This document shows positions 33,198-41,666 of a stretch of 64,000 bases of DNA, piece after piece. Under the pieces are notes generated by a model. It saw only the letters and a list, made by a program, of their open reading frames with translations. It did no database searches and had not been told where the DNA came from. Made by a program: the position numbers and the translations under genes. Numbering within the stretch: the first letter of the stretch is position 1; each line of letters opens with the position of its first letter. Source of the DNA: a bacterium (GTDB taxonomy: Bacteria > Acidobacteriota > Thermoanaerobaculia > Multivoradales > JAHEKO01); the NCBI GenBank assembly GCA_024224155.1, contig JAAENP010000311.1:36019-100018 (forward strand), read 5' to 3'.

Positions 33198-36100
33198 TCA
33201 AGGCTCGATCGTCAGGCGGGCGCCGGAGGAGTAGGCTGTGAACTCGGGCGCGTACATCGACTGCAGGGTCGCCGGAGCCGATTGGAACGTGCCGGCGGTG
33301 GCGGCGCGCAAGCGATGCTTCATCGTGTACTCGCCCACCGGAAGCCGCTCGAAGAAGAAGTTCATACCGCTGTCCCGGACCTCCTCATAGCGCACCAGTC
33401 CCAGATCCCACTTGTAGCCGGAGGTCGAGCGCTCGGGCTCGAAGCCGGCCGGCCGCGGGTCTCGAAGATGCACATACTCGGCGGCGTGCCTGGCTCGAAT
33501 CGAGACGTGGACCTCGACCTGATCGCCGACCTCGACCTTGGCGCCTTCGGGCAGCGGCTCCAGCCGCCATCCGTCGCCACCGGAAACCCGGCGGAAGTAC
33601 GTGCGGCGGGCCTCGAAAAAGTCGCCACGAGCTTCCGAAGGCAGCTCCTCGGTCGAGAAATGCCAGGTCGCCGAAGCGAAGGCGAGCCCTGGGGTTTCTT
33701 TCTCCACCACCACCGTCGAGTCGGTCGCGGCATCGATGTCTTCACCGGCCACTACGACCTGGTTATTCTTGCCCGTATACTCGTCAGGCTCGAAGACGAA
33801 CACGTTGGGCACGCGTGAGCCGATCGCCACCGTGACCTCTTCGCGAGCCGCCAGGGTGCCCTCGTGCTCGAGGTAGTGAACCAGCGAATAGACGACCTCG
33901 GCCGTCGCCCGCGTCGATTTCCAGTGGCTCAGCTTCTTGTTGAGCAGCAGCCACTGCACCAGACCGGCTCGGCGCGGATCGTCTTCGTCAAGCTCGGTCA
34001 GCGTGCGTAGCGTGAAGGCGTGGGTCTCGATCGTGTCGTTGTACCAGAGCCAAGCGCGATCCTCGGGCGCCCAATAGGTGCCGAGCTCCTCCGAGGTCTT
34101 CGCCGAGTCCATGACGCTGTCAAAGACGAGCGTGGCGTCCTTCTGCCGCCCCTCACGCTGCAGGGTGAGGGCGAGCTGAGCCTTGGACAACGGAGAGTGC
34201 CCTTTCCAGTGTCCGAAGGAGAAGTCGAGCATTTCCTCGCGCTCCTTCGCGGTGAAGATCCCTCCGGTCCAGGACTCGTCCGGATAGCTCGAGAGCACGT
34301 AGTTCAAGAACGTCACGAACTCCCAGCAGCAGTCCTCCGCCATCATGTGGCCGACGACCTCTTCGACGTAGTGGCGATGCATGTAGCCCCAGGCCTTCTT
34401 GATCATCGGCCTGGGGACCTCGACTCCGAACTCCAGCGCCCGCGAGAAGCCGTTCAACAGATACAACGTCATGTAAGGGGACGGCGGACCGCCCGGGAAC
34501 CACGGGAAGCCACCGATCGCCGTCTGCGCCTTGCGCAGCTTGGCCAGCGCCGATTTCCTCTGGGCACCGGCCACGCGCGGATCCAGAACGTTGATGAGAT
34601 CATCCGGCTGTTCCCGACCGCCCTTGGAGACCGAGACCCAGGGCGTTTCTTCCAGCGACATCTTGCGATTCGGGTCGTCCCTCTGCCAGGCCTCGTAGCG
34701 GGTGTCGCGCTCGGAGAACTTCCGCGCCATCCGCTTCACCGCCGGATAGTCGTCGTAGAGCGTCGAGACGATGCCGGTCGAGAGAAACCGGTTCAGCGTC
34801 TGCTCGGTGCACTCGTACGGATAGTTGACGAGATAGGGCAGCGCCGAGAGCACGCTGTAGAAGAGCTGCGTGTCGAGCGTGACCACGAGCTGCTCATCGA
34901 TGCGCGTCGGATCGTCGTCGCGAGCCAGATCCGCGAAGTGCAGCGTCTTCCGATCCTCGTCGCTCAAAGTCACGAAGCGGGACTGCGCCAGATGCATCCG
35001 GCCGGGCAGAACCGGCAGCGGCCTGAGCTCGCCATCCGAGAACTCGCCGGCGGCGGCCTGCACCTTGAACGCGATCTCGCCGAGCCTCGCCGGCGTATCC
35101 ACCGCCACCGTGTAGGTCCAGCTCTTGCCGGGGTCCAGGGCGAAGGCGCGCCCGGCGGCATCGGACGTCGCCACTCCGAAAACACCGAGCAGATCCTCCT
35201 GGGTCACCGCGTCCAGAATCTCGAACTCCAGCTCACCGGCAAGTGGCTCGTCGCCGGCGTTCTGGACCACCACCCGCAGCTCGGCGCGATCGCCCTCCCG
35301 GAGAAAGCGCGGCAGATAGGGTCGAACCAGGAGCTCCTTGACCGTCCTGACCTTCCGGGTCAAACGGCCGGCTCTCAAGTCCTTGGTGATGGCATGGACC
35401 CAGACGTTCCACTCGGTGACCGAGTCGGGCACCTCGAACTCGAAGGCTACCGAGCCGTCCGCGTCCAGCAGAAGATGCGGCTCCCAGAAGGCGGTTTCGG
35501 AGAAGTCGGTCCGCAGCCCGCCGGGCGGTTCAGTTCCTTCCTGCGCTGGCGCGTCGCCCTTCTTCATCTCGTCCAGCATCCCCCTGAGCTGGTCTCGATC
35601 CTCGCTCTCGGCGGTCAGGGAGACATCCGCTACCGAGGCCGGCGCCTGTGCCATGCTCTCCTCGGCCATGCCCAGCCGCATCGCTCGCATCCGGCCACCG
35701 GCCGCGAACCGACCCATGCCACCTATGCCGTAGCCACTCAAGAACTTGAGCTGGTCACCGTGAAGGCCGGGATAGCCGGGGAGCGAGGCCAGGTTGCCGG
35801 CGCGCCACACCACCGAGCTCGGACCCAGATTCGAGCGCGCGGCCCGCGGGGCGCCCCAGCGCGGATAGATACCCATTGGATCGGACGGCAAATGCGGCGC
35901 AAAGACGTCCAGGCTGCGGTCATACATATACGCCAGCAGCTCGGCCGATCCTTCCGCCAGATCGCGCTCTACGCCGCTGACCTTGAGGCGCCAGGTCTCG
36001 CGGCCACCGGGTCGCAGGTAGTCGCGGAACGATGCAAACTCGATCTCGAGCTTCTTGTCGTCCCAGGGAACCAAAATCGAATCCTCGAGGGTCATTAGCT

Positions 36101-39100
36101 GGTGATCGCGCAGCGCGGTCAAGCGGAAGCCGAGCCCGCCCCGATCGGCCTCGGTAATCGGGATCTCGAGAATTTGGAGGCCCTGGTCTGATTCCAGAAC
36201 CTCACGCCGCACACGCCTGCCCTTGCGGAACATCTCGAGCACCATGCGCTGCCGTTCCAGCCCTGAGTGCACCAGCAGGCGCGCCGTTCCCCCGACCGGC
36301 ACCGCCGCGGTCTCCGCGAGCAAGATCGCCGGCAACGCCAGCGGTGTCGTTCTCGGCGCCGCGACCACGAACTCCGAAGTCGTAGCGAACTCGGCTCCGA
36401 AGGCGTCGTGGGTCGCATAGTGCAGACGGTACGCGCCGGGCTCCAAAGGTTCGAGCTCGAGCTCGGCCGAGCCATCGTCGTTATGACTCAGGCTACCCAC
36501 CGCCACCTCGTCTCCGTCCTGCCACAGCCGCAGAATCTGCGGCGCGGAAACCAATCCGAGCCAGCGCGCCCGCTGGCGATCGCCCGGGGTTGCAAAGGCC
36601 GGCTTCGAGGAGCCTTCGTCGAACGGCGGTTCGGGCAGCGCCAGATCCGCGGGCAACGACGTTACCGCGGGTTGCTCGAGGCGAGTGAGCCGCCAGCTCG
36701 CGGCACCCGCTCGAGGGGTTCCGTCCAGGTCTTGGCGCATGATGTTGAAAGCCGCCCGCGAGCCCGCGACGACATACTCACGGTCGCTCTCGATCCGCCC
36801 TTCGACCGCAACAAAGCCAAGACGGAAGAGACGCTCCGCCGTGCGGGTCTCGCCGCCGCTGTCGGTGACTTCGACGGCGACCCGGAAACGATAGCTAACT
36901 CCCTTCTGCGCCTCGCGTTCGTCGGCTTCGGGTTGGAAGTCGAAGACGAAGGCTCCGTCGTCATCCAGGAGTGTCGATCCCGACGCAACCGTCTCGACAT
37001 CGGTACCCACCGGCGAGTAGTACCACCACCACCAATATGGGTACACCGGCTCGCGAGTCACCCGCCAGCTCACCTCGCCGTCCACCACCGGCAGCCCGAA
37101 ATAGTAGCGCGCCTCGCCCGTCATCGTCGCGGAGCGATTCAGGCGCAAGGCCTCGTCCGGTGATTGGAGGGAAGCTTCGAAGGTCGGCCGCTTGTACTCC
37201 TCGACGCGCAGCGACGTTCTGCCTGCGAGCGACGAGCGCAGACTCCAAGCCCCGAGCAGGCGCCCCGCGGGAATCACGAATGAGCCGGCCGCCGAGCCGT
37301 GGTCATTGGTGCGCACTTCTTCTTGGCTCACCAGCTCGCCATTGGCGTCAAACAACTGGACGTTGGTCGCCCGATCTGGTAGCACGCGGAAGTCACCCTG
37401 CGACTGCATGCCGCCGTAGCCGACCACCTTCCAACGAATCTCCTGACCCGGCCGATAGATGCTGCGATCGGTGTAAAGAAAAGAGCCCGTGGTCTTCTTC
37501 TCTTCGAACGGACCGCTGAAGTGGTGCCGCCACTCGTCCAGGGCCACGTCATCGCCATGACGGGCCAGGAGAAAATAGGTCTCGCCGTCACCATCACGGT
37601 CAAAGACCACGCCACCGTCCCGACCGGTGCGTTTGACCTCGGCGCGATGGTGTCCCTTGCGCCTGTAGTTGAAGCGATAGAGATAGACGTCGACATTGGA
37701 GAGCGCATCTCCGGTCGAGCCCGAGACAACCGAAACCTCGAGATTCGTGCGCTCGGGCCTCGACACCAGAACCACGTCCGATCGATTGAGATAGAACGCC
37801 TCGAGCTCATTGCCACGCTCGTCGAATGACGGTTCTGCCGATGCGACAATCAGATAAAAGCCGCTGTCTTCAAGCGCGGGGACGACGAACGTCTGGTGCT
37901 CCCGGTAGTCGGGGGTAGCCGGAAGCTCCGCGCTCCAGCTCGCGGAGGGTGTTAGACCCGAGATCATGTCTTCGATCTCGTTGTAGCCGGGCAGCAGCCG
38001 GTAGTCGCGACTGTTTTCCACGACCTCGAAGAGGTCCAGTGCGTAAGCCCGGAAATAGATCCTTCCGAGGTTCTTGTGCCGGACCTCGATCGATCGACGA
38101 GGCGCGCCGTCGGTCGACATCGAGGTCACCGAGTAGGCCGGAGCCTCGATCCCGGCGACGATGTGTCGGCAGCGGCCGGCGCCCAGAGACTCCGGGTGGG
38201 CCTCCTCGCCGGCGAGCGCCAGGCGCCGGGCCTCCACCAGGGCCCAGGGATCGGTCGTCGAGCGCACGAACTCGGCCAGCAGTGACATCCCCATCGACCA
38301 CCACGACCGCTGACGCCCGAGTCTGTCCAGTCGCGAGCGCAAGTCGTCGGAGATCGCGTCCCTGTCGTCCGTCTGCGTGAACGTTGAGTGCAGCCGGCGC
38401 AACCTTTCCAGCCGCGCTTCAAAAGCCGCTTCCGGCCGGTCCAACGACGCATGCCAGTGCTCCAGATCGCCCAGTAGCTCGCTCAGCCTGGCAAGAGGAT
38501 GCCGGTCGCCCGCCGTTGCCACCGCCGGCCTGGCGTCGGTGAGCAGGGCGGCAAGATCCAGCCTGTAGGCCTCGTTCGACTCTCGGGCGCTCCAGAAAGA
38601 CGAATTCGCGAGCAGCTCGACCCAAAGATAGGTCACGCTGTCCCGCAACGTGTCGCGAATGCCTCCCGGATAGTTGTTGGGCGTCAGATAGCGCGACAGG
38701 GTCGCCAGCTCGAGCTCTCCCAGGTCTCCGCGAGTGGCCCAGACACGACCGTAGGCACGATCGGCTTCGGCGAAGATCTCTTGGGCCGTCCAGGCTTTGA
38801 GATCGATCTCGCCGGACGACGCGACCTGCTCGCGCTGCCTGATCTCCCAGGAATACACCTGGAGGTAGTGAACCAGTCCATGCGCGTAGTAGAGCTCGAG
38901 AGCCGCTCTGGAAATGGCGTCATCGGGCCACGGCTCGCTGCGTAGAAGCCGTACCGCCTTTTCATAGCCGTGCAGCCCGGTCTCGAGCTGCACGAGCTCG
39001 ATCAGGGCGCGGGTCCAGTTCGGAGTATCGAGACGGGATTTGGCTTCGGCCAGGAGATCGCCAACCTGCTCGGAGGCGGCCTGGAACTTCTGCTCGTCAA

Positions 39101-39359
39101 TGAGCCGGGCGACTTCCTGCCACCAGACCTCGGGATTCCAGCCTTCTTCTCCGTTTCCCGTCAGCGAAGCGCCCTCCGTTGGAGCCTGCCCCGGCAACCC
39201 CGAAGCTCCACCCCCGACGGGTGCGGATCCACCCGAGGCCGGGGCGCAGGCCAGGGCGGCGCTGAGCGCCAGCACCAAGAGGGCTCCAAGAGCGCCAAGA
39301 GCCGAGAAGGAGAGAATCGGCGAGACGACGGGAACGGCAACAGCATGTTTTCTTGGCAT
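33198..39359 (-). CDS. Alpha-2-macroglobulin family lipoprotein with thioester site
   Basis: A 2053-residue lipoprotein (signal with LSAALAC) of the bacterial A2M/YfaS class. The N-terminal ~450 residues are helical and precede the MG domains. MG2 has FLYTDRSIYRPGQEIRWKVV near residue 625. The ANA/MG7-like segment TAFWEPHLLLDADGSVAFEF is near 1290. The thioester motif is YPYECTEQTL near 1515, followed by the alpha/alpha toroid (TED) repeats and a C-terminal receptor-like beta domain. Bacterial A2Ms trap attacking proteases in the periplasm. The usual partner pbpC is not adjacent. TAAACT six bases before the ATG suggests a leaderless start. Confidence 0.95.
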   Translation of the reverse strand: MPRKHAVAVPVVSPILSFSALGALGALLVLALSAALACAPASGGSAPVGGGASGLPGQAPTEGASLTGNGEEGWNPEVWWQEVARLIDEQKFQAASEQVGDLLAEAKSRLDTPNWTRALIELVQLETGLHGYEKAVRLLRSEPWPDDAISRAALELYYAHGLVHYLQVYSWEIRQREQVASSGEIDLKAWTAQEIFAEADRAYGRVWATRGDLGELELATLSRYLTPNNYPGGIRDTLRDSVTYLWVELLANSSFWSARESNEAYRLDLAALLTDARPAVATAGDRHPLARLSELLGDLEHWHASLDRPEAAFEARLERLRRLHSTFTQTDDRDAISDDLRSRLDRLGRQRSWWSMGMSLLAEFVRSTTDPWALVEARRLALAGEEAHPESLGAGRCRHIVAGIEAPAYSVTSMSTDGAPRRSIEVRHKNLGRIYFRAYALDLFEVVENSRDYRLLPGYNEIEDMISGLTPSASWSAELPATPDYREHQTFVVPALEDSGFYLIVASAEPSFDERGNELEAFYLNRSDVVLVSRPERTNLEVSVVSGSTGDALSNVDVYLYRFNYRRKGHHRAEVKRTGRDGGVVFDRDGDGETYFLLARHGDDVALDEWRHHFSGPFEEKKTTGSFLYTDRSIYRPGQEIRWKVVGYGGMQSQGDFRVLPDRATNVQLFDANGELVSQEEVRTNDHGSAAGSFVIPAGRLLGAWSLRSSLAGRTSLRVEEYKRPTFEASLQSPDEALRLNRSATMTGEARYYFGLPVVDGEVSWRVTREPVYPYWWWWYYSPVGTDVETVASGSTLLDDDGAFVFDFQPEADEREAQKGVSYRFRVAVEVTDSGGETRTAERLFRLGFVAVEGRIESDREYVVAGSRAAFNIMRQDLDGTPRAGAASWRLTRLEQPAVTSLPADLALPEPPFDEGSSKPAFATPGDRQRARWLGLVSAPQILRLWQDGDEVAVGSLSHNDDGSAELELEPLEPGAYRLHYATHDAFGAEFATTSEFVVAAPRTTPLALPAILLAETAAVPVGGTARLLVHSGLERQRMVLEMFRKGRRVRREVLESDQGLQILEIPITEADRGGLGFRLTALRDHQLMTLEDSILVPWDDKKLEIEFASFRDYLRPGGRETWRLKVSGVERDLAEGSAELLAYMYDRSLDVFAPHLPSDPMGIYPRWGAPRAARSNLGPSSVVWRAGNLASLPGYPGLHGDQLKFLSGYGIGGMGRFAAGGRMRAMRLGMAEESMAQAPASVADVSLTAESEDRDQLRGMLDEMKKGDAPAQEGTEPPGGLRTDFSETAFWEPHLLLDADGSVAFEFEVPDSVTEWNVWVHAITKDLRAGRLTRKVRTVKELLVRPYLPRFLREGDRAELRVVVQNAGDEPLAGELEFEILDAVTQEDLLGVFGVATSDAAGRAFALDPGKSWTYTVAVDTPARLGEIAFKVQAAAGEFSDGELRPLPVLPGRMHLAQSRFVTLSDEDRKTLHFADLARDDDPTRIDEQLVVTLDTQLFYSVLSALPYLVNYPYECTEQTLNRFLSTGIVSTLYDDYPAVKRMARKFSERDTRYEAWQRDDPNRKMSLEETPWVSVSKGGREQPDDLINVLDPRVAGAQRKSALAKLRKAQTAIGGFPWFPGGPPSPYMTLYLLNGFSRALEFGVEVPRPMIKKAWGYMHRHYVEEVVGHMMAEDCCWEFVTFLNYVLSSYPDESWTGGIFTAKEREEMLDFSFGHWKGHSPLSKAQLALTLQREGRQKDATLVFDSVMDSAKTSEELGTYWAPEDRAWLWYNDTIETHAFTLRTLTELDEDDPRRAGLVQWLLLNKKLSHWKSTRATAEVVYSLVHYLEHEGTLAAREEVTVAIGSRVPNVFVFEPDEYTGKNNQVVVAGEDIDAATDSTVVVEKETPGLAFASATWHFSTEELPSEARGDFFEARRTYFRRVSGGDGWRLEPLPEGAKVEVGDQVEVHVSIRARHAAEYVHLRDPRPAGFEPERSTSGYKWDLGLVRYEEVRDSGMNFFFERLPVGEYTMKHRLRAATAGTFQSAPATLQSMYAPEFTAYSSGARLTIEP

Positions 39360-39365
39360 GTCGCG

Positions 39366-39371
39366 AGTTTA
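39366..39371 (-). promoter_or_regulatory. Candidate -10 (TAAACT) for the macroglobulin gene
   Basis: On the minus strand TAAACT ends six bases before ATG 39359. No Shine-Dalgarno is seen between them. Confidence 0.4.
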
Positions 39372-39486
39372 GACCGCTCCGGCTCCCGCTCGGTTCCCGG
39401 CCGAGCGCGCGGCGCCCAGGGTGGCGGTATTGGCACCGGCGGTCGGTCGCAACCAGCGACCCTGTTCGGTGTTTCCTTCGCGGTCG

Positions 39487-39909
39487 TCAGCGCTTCTTGA
39501 AAAGATAGGTAAACAGCCCGGTCAGGACCGTCCTGCCGCTCTGAGAGACACGCACCTCGGAGACCCCCAGACGACGTCCACGCCGCACTACCTGGGCCAC
39601 CGCCTCCAGGGCTCCGTTCTCGAGTCTCGCGGGCTCGAGAAAATTGACCTTGAACTCGACTCCGGTCATGGTCTCGTCTTGGCCGAGACTCGACACGAAG
39701 GCGTAGGCCGATGCGGTGTCGGCAAAGGCTGCTACCAGGCCTCCTTGCACCACACCTCCCTCCTGCCGAAACTCCTCGCGCACCGGCATGGTCACGACAC
39801 AGCTCCTTTCGTCGCACGCAACCAGCTCGAAGTCCAGGAACCGGTTGAACGGTACGCTGGCGAAGAACTCTCGCACCCCGCTCGGTGAGCTCATCGGGTC
39901 ATCGGTCAC
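39487..39909 (-). CDS. PaaI-type hotdog-fold thioesterase
   Basis: A protein of about 140 residues with a single hotdog domain. EFRQEGGVVQGGLVAAFADTASAYAF is the PaaI-like helix and active-site region, in which HxGxxxxxxD is replaced by a QGG-to-AD arrangement. VEFKVNFLEPARLENGALEAVAQ is the central strand set. Such enzymes hydrolyse acyl-CoA thioesters. Start is uncertain: GTG 39909, ATG 39894 and TTG 39915 are all in frame and none has a strong Shine-Dalgarno. It follows the PilZ-type gene by only a few bases and is probably co-transcribed. Confidence 0.85.
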   Translation of the reverse strand: MTDDPMSSPSGVREFFASVPFNRFLDFELVACDERSCVVTMPVREEFRQEGGVVQGGLVAAFADTASAYAFVSSLGQDETMTGVEFKVNFLEPARLENGALEAVAQVVRRGRRLGVSEVRVSQSGRTVLTGLFTYLFKKR

Positions 39910-39921
39910 GCCCAACCAGGC

Positions 39922-41484
39922 CTACCAGGGCAGCTGTCGGATCACGATCTCCTCGGCGATCTTCCAGGCATCATCCTCCCGCACCATCCGCAAGGTCTTG
40001 CGGACACGATCGCGAAAGGTGTCCGACTGATACGACTGGGTAAACGTCACTCGCATCTCGTTGGGCGACGTCTCTTGCACTTCCAGCGAGACCACGGTCA
40101 CTCGAATGGCACCTTGATTGAGGAGGCGCTCTCGACGGCGATCTTCCCAGGCCGCTCGAGCCACTCCGGAAGCCGGCACGAAACCCACCGAGTAGTAAGA
40201 AAGGTACTCGTCCACTCGGCGTTCCGACCACGCTTGCGCCCACTCCTGCACGACCTCGCGCACTCTCTCCCGCGGGGAGGAGCTGGTATCGACGACCTGG
40301 GTGGCCGGCGCGGCGCTCGAATCCGGAACCGCCGCCGATGCCATCGCGTCTGTCGCACTCTCTCCACCGGCTTCATTCTTGGCCACCCGGTCCTCCTGTG
40401 CTCGCTCGACTCCGGGCGGACCGCCGACCCGCGAGCTGCCGGTCAGCTCCCCCAGCCTCGCTTCGAGGCCCTCGATCCGCGGGCGCACCCAGAACTGATT
40501 GAAGAGCAGGACCATACAGACGCCGGCAAGCAGACCGAACACCGCCAGTTCGAGGAATCGGCCAACCCCCAGCCTCCTCCGGGCCGAACGCGCCCCGCCG
40601 ACGCCGACCGCCGGCGGCGGCGCGGCGGGTACATCGACCGAGGCCTGGGCCGATTCGCGAATGGACTCCGGCACCGAAGGAGTACCTTCGAACGCGAGCT
40701 CCGGTTCGGGCTCTTCGAGCTCGCCCGGTGGGGAATCTTCCGGCGGCGGCGCCGCCCAGGCGGTCTCCGAGGGCTCGAAGGTCAGCGGCTCCCGCTCCGG
40801 CGGCCGCTCTCGGTCGGGCCTGCCCGACACCGGGTCGCCCGGCTCTTCGAGCTCGACCTCGAGTACGTCGGTCTCCGGAGGTTGAGGCGGCACTTCCGGC
40901 GCCGCATCCGGCGAGGGCTCGGGAGGCGAAGTAACAGATCCGGCATCCAGCGAGCTCTCGACCGCCGTTTCCTGAAGGGGCATTCCCGCGTCGGCCTCGA
41001 CATCCGTTGCCTCGACCAGTGTCTCGGCGGCAGCCAGGATCTCGTCGGACAATGCTCCAGAGGGCTGTTCTTCTCCGGCTTCGGTGACCTCGCCGACTTC
41101 GCCCTCCAGATCAAAAGTCGAGTCTCCCGCCTTGAGCCTCTCTTCGACGATTCGCCGAATCAGCTCCTCGCTGCCCTCGTTGAGATCGAGGAATCGAACC
41201 CCCATCCCGCACGGCTCATCGGCGGACATCGAGAGCCGCCGGACCCAGACCACTTCGGCGCGTCCACTCACCAGCGGATAGCCATCGGCCAGGGAACACT
41301 CGAACTCGAACTGCTCGCCGGGCGGCTGTGGGTTCTCCGAGCCGACGAACATCCCACCCGGCGAGATGTTGCCGGCGATCTCGGTCAGGAAGTCCTGGAA
41401 TTTCGAGAATCTGAGCTGAACCGCGCGGTTCAGATCGATCCGGTCATTGCCCTTCTTGTGCGGTTGTGATGGCCCGTTTCCCAT
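39922..41484 (-). CDS. PilZ-like domain, proline/glutamate-rich linker, TM helix and C-terminal NTF2-like domain
   Basis: A 520-residue protein. Residues ~10-120 form a PilZ domain of the type found in myxobacterial proteins (NRAVQLRFSKFQDFLTEIAG, then NISPGGMFV). Residues ~120-300 are an acidic Pro/Glu-rich linker. A single TM helix (LELAVFGLLAGVCMVLLF) follows at ~310-330. The last ~120 residues resemble the Cds6/DUF4440 NTF2-like domain (VQEWAQAWSERRVDEYLSYY, SYQSDTFRDRVRKTLRM). The layout puts a possible c-di-GMP sensor in the cytoplasm and an NTF2-like domain outside. The RxxxR part of the PilZ motif is not canonical, so nucleotide binding is uncertain. Confidence 0.85.
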   Translation of the reverse strand: MGNGPSQPHKKGNDRIDLNRAVQLRFSKFQDFLTEIAGNISPGGMFVGSENPQPPGEQFEFECSLADGYPLVSGRAEVVWVRRLSMSADEPCGMGVRFLDLNEGSEELIRRIVEERLKAGDSTFDLEGEVGEVTEAGEEQPSGALSDEILAAAETLVEATDVEADAGMPLQETAVESSLDAGSVTSPPEPSPDAAPEVPPQPPETDVLEVELEEPGDPVSGRPDRERPPEREPLTFEPSETAWAAPPPEDSPPGELEEPEPELAFEGTPSVPESIRESAQASVDVPAAPPPAVGVGGARSARRRLGVGRFLELAVFGLLAGVCMVLLFNQFWVRPRIEGLEARLGELTGSSRVGGPPGVERAQEDRVAKNEAGGESATDAMASAAVPDSSAAPATQVVDTSSSPRERVREVVQEWAQAWSERRVDEYLSYYSVGFVPASGVARAAWEDRRRERLLNQGAIRVTVVSLEVQETSPNEMRVTFTQSYQSDTFRDRVRKTLRMVREDDAWKIAEEIVIRQLPW

Positions 41485-41666
41485 TCCGTGATCCTGCCGG
41501 ACGAATTGGGCTGAAAACCCCGGTTTGAGGAGCTTCTCCGTAAGGAATCGAAGCGTAACACGGAGAGAAATCCGAGACTATCAAGAGCCGGCTGCGGAAT
41601 GGCTCGTTGACTCGCGTTGGGGTCTTCGGGCAATCTGTCGGCGTCGTGCGTTGCCTGCGTCGAGTC

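Noticed and set aside
34020..36098. A long plus-strand open frame (692 codons) opposite the macroglobulin gene
   Set aside because: It is antisense to clearly homologous coding sequence, has a His/Arg/Gly/Gln-rich translation with no recognisable domain, and arises from GC-rich codon bias.
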